From Prorocentrum cordatum (Eukaryota; Sar; Dinophyceae; Prorocentrales; Prorocentraceae), in assembly GCA_963575745.1 (NCBI GenBank), contig CAUYUJ010014351.1, positions 300,001-364,000 on the forward strand: 64,000 nucleotides of DNA, read 5' to 3'. Under the pieces are notes generated by a model. The model saw nothing but the letters and a program-made list of their open reading frames with translations, searched no databases and was not told the origin of the DNA. Of this stretch, positions 1-11,272 are shown one piece after another. Positions within the stretch are counted from its first letter, which is position 1; each line of letters opens with the position of its first letter. Made by a program: the position numbers and the translations under genes.

Positions 1-350
1 GGAGGACGAGCAGGAGGATGAGCAGGAGGATGAGGAGGAAGACAGGGAGGAGGACGAGGGAGGCGAGCGGATGAGCTGGAGGAGGAGAAAGAGGAAACGG
101 AGGAGGAGGAGGAGGACGACGAGGGATGAGAGCGGAGGAGGAAGAGGGAGGAGGAGGAGGAGGAGGAGCAGGGAGAAAGGGAGGGAGAGCGGAGGAGGAT
201 GAGGAGGAGGAGGATGAGAAGAAGGGAGGAGGAACAGGAGGAGGAGGACGAGGAGGAGGAGGAGGAGGAGGACGAAGAGGAGGGAGGAGGGCGGATGATG
301 ATGGTGATGAGGAGGAGGATGAGAAGAAGGGAGGAGGAGGACAAGCTAGG
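1..350. repeat. GAG/GGA purine microsatellite
   Basis: Nearly pure purine strand of GAG, GGA and GAC triplets. It is open in several frames and would encode poly-Glu/Arg/Gly, but nothing argues for a gene. From 350 to about 480 I see nothing specific. Confidence 0.9.
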
Positions 351-479
351 TGCGCTCGCGTCATATCTGACACCCTACCCCTCCCTCCCATCCCTTACCA
401 TGGCGTAGATCCCCTCTCTACTCGCACACTCGGATGTCGAGCAGGGCAATGATCCCGAAATGGTACGCGATGCATTGTA

Positions 480-775
480 GAGCACGGCGTGGCATGGCGT
501 AGAAGAGCACCGCAAAGCGTAGTATGTCACAGCATGGCGTGGCGTGGCGTAGTGAAGAATTGCATCACAAAGCTTTGCAACGCAAAGCATGGAAATCGCA
601 CAGCAGCCCCGAACATAACATTGCATAGCATGGCGTTGAAGATCAAAGCGCAGCATGGCATAGCACGACGTGGCACTGAAGCACTGCACATCACAGCTTC
701 AGCTGAAGGCATGGCATCGCGCAGCGTAGCGCAACCTAGCATTGCATTGCATGCCGTGGCATGGCACGGGAAATG
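480..775. repeat. Degenerate GCATGGCGTAGC-type short repeat
   Basis: A motif like GCATGGCGT/GGCATAGC recurs every 10-20 bases with many variants (catggcgtgg, cagcatggca, gcatggcatc). It reads as a decayed short-period satellite. It is open on both strands because of its composition. Confidence 0.65.
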
Positions 776-1010
776 ACGCCAGCGCTGCAGCGGGAGCACG
801 ATTCGGAACGAACGGAAGCGCGGAAATGAGGCCAGCGTTGCAGCGGGAGCACGATTCGGAACGAGCGGAAGCACGGAAATGAGGCCAGCGCTACAGCGGG
901 AGCACGATTCGGAACGAGCGGGGCCCGAAAATGAATGAGCAGCCAGCGCTACAGCGGGAGCACGATTCGGAACGAGCGGGGCCCGAAAATGAGACCGGCG
1001 CCTCAGCGAG
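769..1010. repeat. 53-bp tandem repeat, about 4.5 copies
   Basis: The block beginning ggaaatga and containing cagcgggagcacgattcgga recurs at about 769, 822, 875 and 926, and again near 986 after a slightly longer unit. Copies differ at a few positions (gctgcagcg versus gctacagcg). No gene seen in 1010-1215. Confidence 0.8.
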
Positions 1011-1215
1011 AGCAGCATTTTGAAAAAATGCAGGCGAAAACCCAATTCCGGGGAATCCAGTGTGTAAAAAAACAGTACGCGGGGGAGGGGGTCGAACACT
1101 CCCAACCCGTCATCAATCAGGGGAAGGAGGAGAGTAGTCAGAGTGAGGGGGCCGAACGGTCATTCACTGTCCCTGGGTGCGTGGCTGAAGTGGAATTCCG
1201 CGGTGCGGATTCTCG

Positions 1216-1270
1216 TTGTTGTTGTTTGTTATTGTTTGTTGTTGTTTGTTGTTGTTGTTGTTGTTGTTGA
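1216..1270. repeat. GTT microsatellite with downstream conserved tail
   Basis: Runs of GTT/TTG triplets are followed by a short AT-rich tail (gaacattatttcttcttaag) and then ...attattgttgggacccc. A similar tail follows the GTT run near 55200-55310, so the microsatellite appears to be part of a dispersed element. Confidence 0.6.
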
Positions 1271-1486
1271 ACATTATTTCTTCTTAAGAATAATTATTGT
1301 TGGGACCCCTGGTGCGCGACCCCCCTCCAAAACCTAGGCCGCAGCCTCATTTCCTTCATTTTCTAGCGAAAGCTTCAGAAAAGTGGATTATTACCGGATC
1401 CGGTTGTTTTGTTGACGCCCGTTTTCCCTTGCAAAAAACACTATAAAATGAAAATTATTGTTCTTACTTGATCAAATTGCAAGAAT

Positions 1487-2035
1487 CCCTTGCAAAAAAT
1501 AAGGTAAAGTGGACATTCGTGCGCGCAAGACGAAATCCTTCCAAAACCTTAGGTTTCGTAACGATTTTAACATAAAAACATCAAAAACCCAATGGTTTTT
1601 TAAGAAAAAATTGTCAAAATGTCCTTCCGCGCGCGCTGTCCGAATCCCACAAAACCAATGGTTTTTCAACATTTATGTTACATGAGCTCGCGCGAGCTAC
1701 TTTTTCTTGTTCTAACATAATCAAATTTCAATAATCCCTTGCAAAAAATAAGGTAAAGTGGACATTCGCGCGCGCAAGACGAATCCTTCCAGAACCTTAG
1801 GTTTCGTACGATTTCAACATAAAAACATCAAAAACCCAATGGTTTTTCAAAAAAAAATGTCCAAATTTCATCCCGCGCGCGCTGTCCGACTCCCACAAAA
1901 CCAATGGTTTTTCAACATTTATGTTACATGAGCTCGCGCGAGCTACTTTTTCTTGTTCTAACATAATCAAATTTCAATACTCCCTTGCAAAAAAAAGTAA
2001 AGTGGACATTCGCGCGCGCACGACCAACAAAAAAC
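1487..2035. repeat. 248-bp AT-rich tandem repeat, two full copies and a partial third
   Basis: The start ccttgcaaaaaataaggtaa recurs at about 1488, 1737 and 1983, giving a period of 246-249 bp. Each full unit contains the 14-bp perfect palindrome AGCTCGCGCGAGCT and the inverted motif AAAACCAATGGTTTT. The third copy breaks off after about 45 bases. Base composition is much more AT-rich than the rest of the window. Confidence 0.85.
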
Positions 2036-2065
2036 ACGACGATCTCAGGAACTTGCCCCAAAAAT

Positions 2066-2496
2066 GTGACCAACTCCGCTCTCTCTGTCTCTCTCTCTGT
2101 CTGCTCTCTGTCTCTCTCTCTGTCTGTCTGTGTCATGTATTGTATGTCACAATTGCAGGATGCTGGGCACACGCGCGCCCCGAATAAGTGACCAAGTTCT
2201 GTGGGTGTGTACCCCACGCCAGTGTAGTAGCCACGGTCGTCCGCACGCCACGAAGTGAAGTGTCCCAACGTCATAGGGCGGGAAGCTGGGTTTGGGTGGT
2301 CGCGAAGAGTCGTTTGGATATTTGGTAGAGCTTGAACTGCCCCCCCACGAAGTGGGGGTATTGTCTCGCGTCGCATGAAAACCCTGGCACTGGTGAGAAC
2401 ACTGAGCGTTCGGGTAAAATGAGTGTTGTTGTTGTGTTGTGTTGTTTTGGGTTGTTGTGTTGTTGTTGTTGTGTTGTTGTTGTTGTTGTTGTTGTG

Positions 2497-2527
<31 letters not shown>

Positions 2528-2560
2528 TTTGTTGTTGTGTTGTTGTTGTGTTGAATAGGA
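2066..2560. repeat. CT and GTT simple repeats around a unique segment
   Basis: 2066-2135 is a CT/CTGT repeat and 2424-2555 is a long GTT/TTG run. The 2140-2420 stretch between them is unique-looking, with no recognisable gene. 2580-2600 is a C run, followed by a segment (ctcgagacttcctcgca) related to the tandem repeat at 55.4-55.8 kb. Confidence 0.75.
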
Positions 2561-2749
2561 GCGGGCGCCGGCCCCCGGCGCGCCCCCCCCCCCCCCCCCA
2601 ACAACAATAACAAACAACAACGCCGACGGCTCCCGCTCGAGACTTCCTCGCAGTTCACTGAGGTTTGATGGAGTCCTCCACTGGGGCCCCGGCGCTCCCC
2701 CCCACGCCCCTACGTCCCCGCGCCCCCGCCCCCCCAGACACTCAACCTT

Positions 2750-3270
2750 ATAGGGGTGCTACCAAAGCTGTGTGACTCCCTTTAGGGATTTTACCAGAGC
2801 CGCGTGGATCCGTCTAGGGATCCTACGACAGGTGTAGGGATCCCTATAGGGATCCAACCACAGTTGTATGGATCGTAATAGGGGTCGCTCTACAGCTGTA
2901 TGGGTCCTTATAGGGATCCTTCCGCAGCTGCATCGGTCCTTATAGGGATTCAATTATATTCGTATGGATCCCTAAAGGGATCCTACCACAGATGTTGAGC
3001 ATCCCTACAGGCGTCCTACCACAGCTGTATCGGTCCCTAGATCTTACCACGTTTGTATGGATCCCTACAGGGAGCAGGCTGTATCTGTATGGCTCCCGAT
3101 GGGGATCGTGCCACATCTGTATGGATCCTTACAGGGATCCTACCACAGCTGTGTGGACCCCTATAGGGATCAAACCACAGCTGCATCGGGCCCTGTAGTG
3201 ATCGGACCACAGCTGTATGGATCCTTATAGATATCCTCATACAGTTGTGTGGACCCCGATACGGACCCTG
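2750..3270. repeat. 32-bp satellite (CAGCTGTATGGATCC type)
   Basis: Units such as accacagctgtatggatccc followed by tatagggatcct recur with 32-bp spacing (for example near 2866, 2898, 2930, 2962 and 2994). Units are 70-90% alike by eye. Open frames here are repeat artefacts. Confidence 0.85.
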
Positions 3271-3825
3271 CCACGGCTGTGTTGGTCCATAGGAATTCAA
3301 TAGGGCCCCCCATAGGCATTCTATAGGTCACCATAGGAATTCTAGATGTCACACCATAGGAGTTATATCGGCCTCCATAGGAATTCTATAGGCCTCCATA
3401 GGGATTCTATATAGGTCCCCATAGGAATTCTGTAGGCTTCCATACGAATTCCATAGGCATCCATAGGAGTTCTATAGGCCTCCATAGGAATCCCATAGGC
3501 CCCCATACAAATTCTATTGGCTTCCATAGGAATTCTATAGGCACCCATCGGACTTTTATAGGCCTCCATGGGAATTCTATATAGGCCCCCATCGGAATTC
3601 TATAGGCCTCCATAGGAATTCTATATAGGCCTCCATCGGAATTCTATAGGCCTCCATCGGAACTCTATAGGCCCCCCCATAGGAATTCTATAGGCCTCCA
3701 TAGGCATTCTATATAGGCCTCCATAGGAAATCTATCGCTCCCCATAGGAATTCTATAGGCCTCCATCGGAATTCTATAGCCCTCCATACGAATTCTATAT
3801 AGGCCTCCATCGGAATTTTATACGG
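3270..3825. repeat. ~21-24-bp satellite (CCATAGGAATTCTATAGGCCT)
   Basis: Tandem units ccataggaattctataggcct, some lengthened by tata. Each is built around the palindromic EcoRI-type core GGAATTCTATAGG. It runs continuously from the preceding 32-bp satellite into the next one. Confidence 0.85.
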
Positions 3826-4030
3826 ATCCGTGTGGATCCCATACAGGCCGTATGGGATCTGTGTGGGGTCCCATACAGGCCGTATGGGATTTGTATCGGT
3901 TCCCATACATGCTGTATGGGATCTGTGCGGGATCCCATACAGGCCGTCTGGGCTCTGTATGGGATCCCATACAAAGGCCGTGCGGGACCTGCGTAGGATC
4001 CCATACAGGCCGTATGTGATTTGCATAGGA
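3825..4030. repeat. 32-bp satellite (CATACAGGCCGTATGGGAT)
   Basis: Units with the inverted motif CATACaggcCGTATGGG recur at about 3841, 3873, 3905 and onward with 32-bp spacing. The period equals that of the satellites at 2750-3270 and 7935-8407, although the sequence differs. Confidence 0.85.
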
Positions 4031-4870
4031 ATTGTTAGGATTCCTATGGATCTTTAGGATTCGTAGGCATTCTATGAATTCCTAGGAATCTCGATTCATC
4101 TTTAGGAATCCTAGGAAATCTCAGGAATCCCTAAGAATTCTAAGAATTCCTAGGAATTTCGAGGACTCATAGGAATCCTAGGAATTCCTTTTGAATATTT
4201 TGGATTCCTAGGAGTTTATGAATTCCTTGGAAGCTCTCGGATTCCTTAGAATTCAACGAATTCCTGAGAACCTCTAGGATTCCTAGGAATTCCAGGAACC
4301 CTAGGAATTTTCAGAATTCTTGGGAATCTCGAGGACTCCTATAAAGGATCCCTCTGACTTTTATAAATTCTTAGGAATCTGTAGGATTCCTAGGAATTCT
4401 AGGAATCCCCAGGGTTCATAGGAATCTATAGGATTCCTAGGAATCTTTCGGATTCCTAGGGATCTGTATGATTCCAAGCAATCTCTAGGATTCCCAGGAA
4501 CTCCTGGAATTCCCAGGGATCTCCAGGAATTCTTAGGATACACATGAATTCCTAGCAATCTTTAGGATTCCCAAGGTTTCTAAGAATTCATAGGAATCTT
4601 GAGGGTTCCTAGGAATTCCTAGGAATCTCTTGGACTCCTAGGAATTTTAGGAATTCAGATGAATCTTGATGATCCCCAGGAATTCTAGGACTTCCTATGA
4701 ATCTCTTGGAATTCCGAGGAATCACATGAATTCCTAGGAATCTCTAGGAGTTCTAGGAATTCGTAGGAATCTCGAGCATTCCTAGGAATTCCTAGGAATC
4801 TCTAGGATGCCTAGGAATTCTGAGAATTTCTAAGAATATTTAAAATTCATAGGAATTCTATTAATTTCTG
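4030..4870. repeat. Degenerate GGAATTCCTAGGAATCT satellite
   Basis: Loose tandem copies of an about 20-bp motif, ggaattcctaggaatctcta, combining GAATTC and CCTAGG palindromes. It is more degenerate than the arrays on either side. No gene is supported. Confidence 0.8.
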
Positions 4871-7800
4871 TTAAACTTTAGGATCCCTAGGAAATCCAAA
4901 GACTCCCCCGCAGCTCTGGGATTCCAAAGATTCCTAGGGATTCCAGAGGTTCCTAGGGATTCAATAGATTCCTAGGGATTCCACAGATTCCTAGGGATTC
5001 AACAGATTCCTAGGGCTTCCAGAGATTCCTATGGATTCCAGAGATTCCTATGGATTCCCGAGAACCTGAGGGATTCCAGAGATTCCTATGGATTCCATCG
5101 ATTCCTAAGGATTCCAGAGATTCCTAGGGATTCCAGGGATTCCTAGGGATTCAATATATTCCTAGGGATTCCAGAGATCCCCTGGGGGTTTTAGAGATTC
5201 CTGGGGATTCCAGAGATTCCAAGGGATCCTAGAGATTCCTAGGGATTCCTGAGACTCCTAGGGATTCCAGAGATTCCTATGGATTCCAAGGGTTCCTATT
5301 GATTCCAGAGATTCCTATGAATTCCAAAGATTCCTTGGGATCCCAGAGATTCCTTGGGATTCCAGAGATTCCTCTGGGTTCCAGAGATTCCTTGGGGTTC
5401 CAGAGATTCCTAGGGATTCCAGAGATTCTTCGGGATTCCAGAGATTCACAGGGATTCCAAAGATTCCAAGGGATTCCAGAGATTCCTAGGGATTCCAACG
5501 ATTCCTAGGGGTTCAAGAGATTCCTAGGGATTCCAGAGATTCCGTAGGGACTCCAGAGATTCGTAGGGATTCCAAAGATTCCTAGGGATTCCAGAGACTC
5601 CGAGGGATTCCAGAGATTCCGGGGGATTCCAGAGATTCCTAGGGATTCCAGAGATTCCTAGGGATTCCAGAGATTCCCAGTGCTTCCAGAGATTCCCAGT
5701 GATTCCAGAGATTCCTAGGGATTCCAGAGATTCCTAGGGAGTCCAGAGATTCCTAGGGATTTCATAGATTCCTTGGGATTCCAGAGATTCCTAGGGATTC
5801 CAGAGATTCCTCGGGATTCCAAAGATTCTCAGGGATTCCAGAGATTCCTATTCCAAAGATTCCTAGGGATTCCATAGATTCCTAGGGATTCCAGAGATTC
5901 CTGAGATTCCAGAGATTCTTTTGGATTCCAGAGATTCCTAGGGATTCCAGAGATTCCGGGGGATTCCAGGGATTCCTAGGGATTCCAGAGATTCCTGGGG
6001 GTTCCAGATATTCCTAGGGATTCCAGAGATTCCCAGTGCTTCCAAATATTCCCAGTGATTCCTTAGATTCCTAGGGATTCCAGAGATTCCTAGGGATTCC
6101 AGAGATTCCTAGGGATTCCATAGATTCCTAGTGATTCCAAGGATTCCTAGGGATTCCAGAGATTCCTAGGGATTCCAGAGATTCCTAGGGATTCCAGGGA
6201 TTCCTAGGGATTCCAGAGATTCTTAGCGATTCCAAAGATTCTTAGCGATTCCAGAGATTCCTAGGGATTCCAGAGATTCCTATAGGTTCCAAAGATTCCT
6301 AGGGATCCCAGAGATTCCTAGTGATTCCAGGGATTCCTAGGGATTCCAGAGATTCCGAGGGATTCTAAAGATTCCTAGGGGTTCCAGAGATTCACAGGGA
6401 TTCCATGGATTCCTAGGGATTCCAGAGATTCCTAGGGATTCCAGAGATTCCTAGGGATTCAAGAGATTCCTAGTGATTCCAGGGGTTCCTAGGGATTCCA
6501 AAGATTCCCAGGGATTCCAGAGATTCCTAGGGTTTCCAGAGATTCCTAGGGATTCCAGAGATTCCTCAGGGATTCCACAGATTCCTAGGGATTCCAGAGA
6601 TTCCGTAGGGACTCCAGAGATTCGTAGGGATTCCAAAGATTCCTAGGGATTCCAGAGACTCCGAGAGATTCCAGAGATTCCTAGGGATTCCATAGATTCC
6701 CAGGGATTCCAGAGATTCCTTGGGATTCCAGAGATTCCTATGGATTCCAGGGATTCGTAGGGATTCCAGAGATCCCTCTGGATTGTAGAGATTCCTATGG
6801 ATTCTAAGGGTTCCTGGGGATTCAAGAGATTCCTCGGCATCCCAGAGATTCTAGGGATTCCAGAGATCCCTAGGGATTCCACAGATTCCAAGGGATTCCA
6901 CATATTCCTTTTGAGTCAAGAGATTCCTAAGGATTCCAGAGATTCCTTGGGATTCCAGAGATTCTTAGAGATTCCAGAGATTCCTTGGGATGCCAGAGAT
7001 TCCTTTGGATTCCAGAGATTCCTAGGGATTCCAGAGATTCCGATGGATTCCAGAGATTCCTAGGGAGTCCAAAGATTCCTAGGGATTCCAGATATTCCAA
7101 GGGATTCCAGAGATTCCGATGGATTCCAAAGATTCCTCGGAATTCCAGAGATTCCTAGGGCTTCCAGAGAGTCCGAGGGATTGCAGAGATTCCGATGGAT
7201 GCAAGAGATTCCTAGGGATTCCACAGGTTCCTAGGGATTCCATAGATTCCTAGGGATTCCAAGGATTCCTAGGGATTCCAGAGATTCCTAGGGATTCAGA
7301 GATTCCTATGGATTCCAGGGATTCCTATGGATTCCAGAGATTCCTAAGGATTCCAGAGATTCCAGGGATTCTTAGGGATTCCAAAGTTTCCTTGGGATTC
7401 TAAAGATCCAAAGATTCCTAAGGGTTCCAGAGATTCCTGTGGATTCCAGAGATTCCTTGGGATTCCAGGGATTCCTAGGGATTCTAGAGATTCTTCGGGA
7501 TTCAAGAGATTCCTAGGGATTCCAGGGATTCCTAGGGATTCCAGAGATTCCTAGGGATTCAACAGATTCCAATGGATTCCAGAGATTCCTTTGGCTTCCA
7601 AAGATTCCTAGGGATTCCACAGATTCCAAGGGATTCCACAGATTCCTTTGGATTCCTGAGATTCCTAGGGATGCCAGAGATTCCTAGGGATTCCAAAGAT
7701 TCCCAGGGATTCCAAAGATTCCTAGGGATTCCAGGGGTTCCTAGGGATTCCAGAGATTCCTCGGGATTCCAAAGATTCCTAGGGATTCCAGAGATTCCTA

Positions 7801-7930
7801 TGGATTCCAGAGATTCCTGGAGATTCCAGAGATTCCGATGGATTCCAAAGATTCGGAGGGATTCCAGAGATTCTTAGGGATTCCAGAGATTCGTGGGGAT
7901 TCCAGAGTTTCCTTGGGATGCAAGAGATTT
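4870..7930. repeat. 3-kb array of a 19-bp satellite (GATTCCTAGGGATTCCAGA)
   Basis: More than 150 tandem copies of a 19-bp unit consisting of two ATTCC pentamers. Because 19 is not a multiple of 3, open frames cycle through all phases, which gives long artefactual peptides such as RDSRDSLGFQRFLGIPEIP on both strands. Confidence 0.95.
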
Positions 7931-7934
7931 CTAG

Positions 7935-8407
7935 GGATCCACCTCTAATAGGATCCTATTAGGGATGGATCCACTTCTAATAGGATCCTATTAGGGATGG
8001 ATCCACCTCTAATAGGATCCTATTAGGGATGGACCCGCCTCAGATAGGATCCTATTAGGGATGGATCCACCTCTAATAGGATGCTATTAGGGATGGATCC
8101 ACCTCTAATAGGATCCTATTAGGGATGGATCCGCCTCAAATAGGATCCTATTAGGGATGGATCCGCCTCAAATAGGATCCTATTAGGGATGGATCCACCT
8201 CTAATAGGATCCTATTAGGGATGGATCCACCTCTAATAGGATCCTATTAGGGATGGATCCGCCTCAAATAGGATCCTAGTAGGGATGGGCCCACCTCTAA
8301 TAGGATCCTATTAGGGATGGATCCACCTCTAATAGGATCCTATTAGGATGGATCCACTTCTAATAGGATCCTATTAGGGATGGATCCACCTCTAATAGGA
8401 TCCTATT
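7935..8407. repeat. 32-bp satellite carrying a 16-bp perfect palindrome
   Basis: About 14 copies of ggatccacctc-taataggatcctatta-gggat. The core TAATAGGATCCTATTA is its own reverse complement. Variants ccgcctcaaa and ccgcctcaga replace ccacctctaa in some units. The array runs into the assembly gap, so its true length is unknown. Confidence 0.95.
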
Positions 8408-8507
8408 NNNNNNNNNNNNNNNNNNNNNNNNNNNNNNNNNNNNNNNNNNNNNNNNNNNNNNNNNNNNNNNNNNNNNNNNNNNNNNNNNNNNNNNNNNNNN
8501 NNNNNNN
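8408..8507. other. Assembly gap of 100 N
   Basis: Exactly 100 N, the conventional size for a gap of unknown length. It follows a satellite array and precedes a GGA run, both hard to assemble. Confidence 0.99.
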
Positions 8508-9265
8508 AGGAGGAGGAGGAGGACCAGTGCAAACCCAGGACTCGTCAACCATGTTGGAATACACCCTCCCTCCATGCTCCCTCTCCATAGGCGCTGGGGG
8601 AATTGCCCCGTTGGGTGGCAACCGTGTGAAACTCGTGAAGCGTACCAAAACACCATCCTCAGGTTTTCAACGCCACGAGTTAACCTGACTAACCGTGCCA
8701 GAAAACCAATCCTAGGACTTCAACGCCGCGAATCAACGTAATTGTAGCTCCCTGGAAATCCGGAATAGTTTCAAAACGCTGTTTCTGGTACGTTAACCGT
8801 GAAAACCAGTGAAACTCTCGCACATGTTTAAAACGAATGTGCGCGGCGCGAAGGCGAGGGTCGCATTTTAAAAAGAAAACCGCCTTCAATTTGTGAAACC
8901 CTTGGCAGATTTGAAAAGAATGTGCGCGGCGCCGACGCGAGATCCACACTTTGAAAACGCACCGCCCCGATCTTTGAAGCTCTTACAAATTGCGAGGACG
9001 AGTGTGCGCGGCGTGAAGGCGAGAACCGCCTTTGAAAACCACCCGCCCTCAATCCGTGAAGTTCTTGCAAATTTAAAAAACGAATGTGCGCGGCGCTAAG
9101 GCAAGAGCCACATTTTGAAAACGACCCGCCCTTCATGTGTATAATTGTTGCCGACTTTTCAGCTTCACGGTCACACATGGTGAGGAGGTCTCAGGCGAAG
9201 CGCTCGGCCCATCCTTTCGACCGGCCTCGGGGTGCGACAGGGAGGAATTATTACAAGGAAAGGAA
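8508..9265 (+). repeat. Composite dispersed repeat, copy 1
   Basis: Order: GGA run, ccagtgcaaacccagg, a segment with ttggaatacaccctccctcc, a segment with cacgagttaacc and cgcgaatcaacgtaa, then four tandem ~82-bp units starting gtgcgcggcg at 8838, 8920, 9003 and 9085. The head is repeated at 9266-9660 and the whole order is seen inverted at 34165-34790. No conserved protein is seen. The ~82-bp units are related to those at 14495-14790. Confidence 0.8.
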
Positions 9266-9660
9266 TGGATGAGGAGGAGGAGGAGGAGGAGGAGGAGGAC
9301 CAGTTTAAACCCAAGATGCACCAACGATGTTGGAATACACCCTCCCTCCATGCTCCCTCTTCACAGGCCCCATACAAAGCTTCATTTCCACTGAGGGAAT
9401 TGCCCCGTTGTGGGGCAACCGTGTAAAGCTCTTGCAGCGTGCCAAATCACCAGCTTCAGGATTTCAACGCCACGAGTTGACCGGATTCTGATGTCTTGGC
9501 GATCCTGAAACGTGCCAGAACACCATTCCTGGGACTTCAACACCGCGAATCAACGTAACTGTTGCTACATGACAACCATGAACTGGCAAAACATCATTGC
9601 TGGTAAGTTAACCATGCGAATCCGTGAATCTCTTGTGCATGTTCAAAACGGGGTGCGTGC
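9266..9660 (+). repeat. Composite dispersed repeat, copy 2 (head part)
   Basis: Repeats the head of copy 1 starting from the GGA run at about 9268: ttggaatacaccctccctcc, gggaattgccccgttg, atttcaacgccacgagtt and cgcgaatcaacgtaac all recur in order. It carries a short extra segment after the ttcacagg motif and lacks the ~82-bp tandem tail. Confidence 0.8.
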
Positions 9661-10593
9661 CAGCATCCGCTGCTGCGAAGGATGCGGGCGGGGTCGGCGT
9701 GGCCGCCCAAGTGGACATAAACGAAGATCTCGATGGCCTGCGTGCTCTCTGCACCGACGTGTTCGCCACCGAGCCTCCCGGTGACGAGGAGGTCTCGCGC
9801 GCTGCCATCAGGCGCGTCGCATCAGCTCGCGGGAAGCACGCCCCGAAATCGAGGCAGGCGTCGGCGGAAGCATGTCTGAGACGTGTTGCTGGCTGCTCCT
9901 GTCGGTCGCCTGCGCGGTACCTCTCTCGGTGCAGGCGATGCCCCGCTGCGGCGGCGATGGAGCGGTCCGCGTGATCTCGCGGGTGGCCGCCGCCCTGGGC
10001 GTGGGGGCGCGGGCCTTGCTGCCCCAAGTGCGGCGACTTCGGCGACCTCGCATGGCGATCGGCCCGAGAAAGTTGCCACCCTTGGCGCGGGGCCCCACGA
10101 GAGGGATGGGCCTCCCAAGGCGTGGGCGGAACTCGCCAGGGGTGTCGCTGGAGGTCTCGCGGCATGGGTGGCATCTACTGGCTCGGCTTCTGAGAGCGGA
10201 TCGGTTTCCACGTCGACGTCGATGGCAGGGCCCGCATTTTCGTCGTTGCCAGGAGGAGCAGCGTTGGGCGAGTCCGCAGATGTTGTGGTTCAGCTCCGCG
10301 GCGGCGACGATGGCCCCTCTGTCCCAGGAGCGGTGTCGGGTGGGTCCGCTGCGGCCGCGGGTCGAGATGCAGGGATTCAGCACTGCGGTCGCGACGATGG
10401 CCCCTTCCGCCCCCCTCGGCTCGAAAAGGTCGGGACCGCAGGAGGAGGAGGAGGAGGGCCCGCGTCTGTGCCTGTTGGTGATCTGGCCTTTGGCAGCGGG
10501 AAGCCTCCGCCGAGATCCCACCAGGAACCCTCAAAAGTCATGAACATCATTGACAAGTTGAGCACGCCGTGCACCCCAGTAGCAATACAATAA
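9624..10593 (+). other. Unrecognised open frames, possibly coding
   Basis: Two adjoining plus-strand frames look less repetitive than their surroundings. The 9624-9870 frame reads VDINEDLDGLRALCTDVF and then GDEEVSRAAIRRVASARGKH. The 9883-10593 frame contains GDRPEKVATLGAGPHERDG and AWAELARGVAGGLAAWVAST. They are in different phases. I recognise no domain. They could be upstream exons of the gene whose exons start at 11181, or a decayed ORF1 of a retroelement. Confidence 0.25.
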
Positions 10594-10700
10594 AGCACAG
10601 TGGGCGGCGGATCGAAGACGCACACGGCGAATCACCGCCGCCCCTTTGCCTTTTGGAAGAGCCCACGCGGCCGCACGCGGGGCCGAAGCTTTGGCCAAAC

Positions 10701-10815
10701 TGCAGTCGAGTATCTGATTAAGAAACCTCCTTCCGAAAAGCTGGGCCAGCGTCGCCAATCCAGCCTGCCGGAAAGCTGGTCCAGCTGCTTGAGCACGTTC
10801 GCGCGCTGGCCCAGA
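10701..10815 (+). repeat. Dispersed ~115-bp repeat, copy 1 (second copy at 16852-16990)
   Basis: gcagtcgagtatctgattaa, cgaaaagctgggccagcg, gccggaaagctggtccag and cttgagcacgttcgc recur in the same order at 16852-16990 (agtcgagcgtctggttgag, gagaagcttggccagcg, gccggaaagctggcccag, cttgagcacgttcgc). It is a dispersed repeat with no coding signal. Confidence 0.75.
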
Positions 10816-10957
10816 TTTCGCGAGTGATTTGGTCCCTTAATTACATCTTCGGCTGGTGGAGAGGGCGGGCAAGCTTTTCGAACCTCCGGTCCCTTCTACC
10901 CGCCTGGCCCTTCCCTGCGGCCGGCGCCTGCATCCCGCAGTCTTCGCCCCAGCACGA

Positions 10958-11140
10958 GGAAGAGGAGGAGGAGGAGGAGGAGGCGGAGGAGGAGGAGGAA
11001 AAGGAAACGGAAAAGGAGGCGGAGGAGGAGGATACTGAGGAGGAGGATGAGGAGGAGGAGGAGGAGGAGGAGGAGGAGGAGGACACTGAGGAGGAGGAGG
11101 AGGAGGAGGAGGAGGAGGAGAAGGAAGCTAATCGAGGGGA
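10958..11140. repeat. GAG microsatellite
   Basis: Long GAG/GGA/GAA run that ends about 40 bp upstream of exon A. It encodes poly-Glu in the plus strand, which is why a long open frame appears here. Confidence 0.9.
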
Positions 11141-11180
11141 AGCGGAGGGCGTGGCGGTGGCGTTTCCCGCACGCCCGCAG

Positions 11181-11272
11181 GCGGCTCGGGGGGCGACGAG
11201 CTCACCCAGTTCATGGGCGACGAGATCTCGCGCATCATCCAGACGCAGCGGGACCTGGAGAGGCAGTACGAG
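11181..11272 (+). CDS. Exon A of a coiled-coil protein gene (internal exon)
   Basis: The exon is preceded by acgcccgcag (AG acceptor) and followed by GCTCCC, so its donor would be GC, as is common in dinoflagellates. It carries two leading bases and 30 codons. The peptide includes GDELTQFMGDEISRII and QTQRDLERQYE, a polar heptad-like helix. It ends in phase 0, and exon B at 18281 continues it as RQYE|ELIAQRG. The upstream exon supplying the first base of its first codon was not identified. The intron to exon B would be 7.0 kb and holds satellites, simple repeats and a MITE-like element. The helix-NK-K pattern formed with exons B-D reminds me of axonemal coiled-coil proteins such as DRC9/IQCG; that name is an inference from memory. 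Confidence 0.55.
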
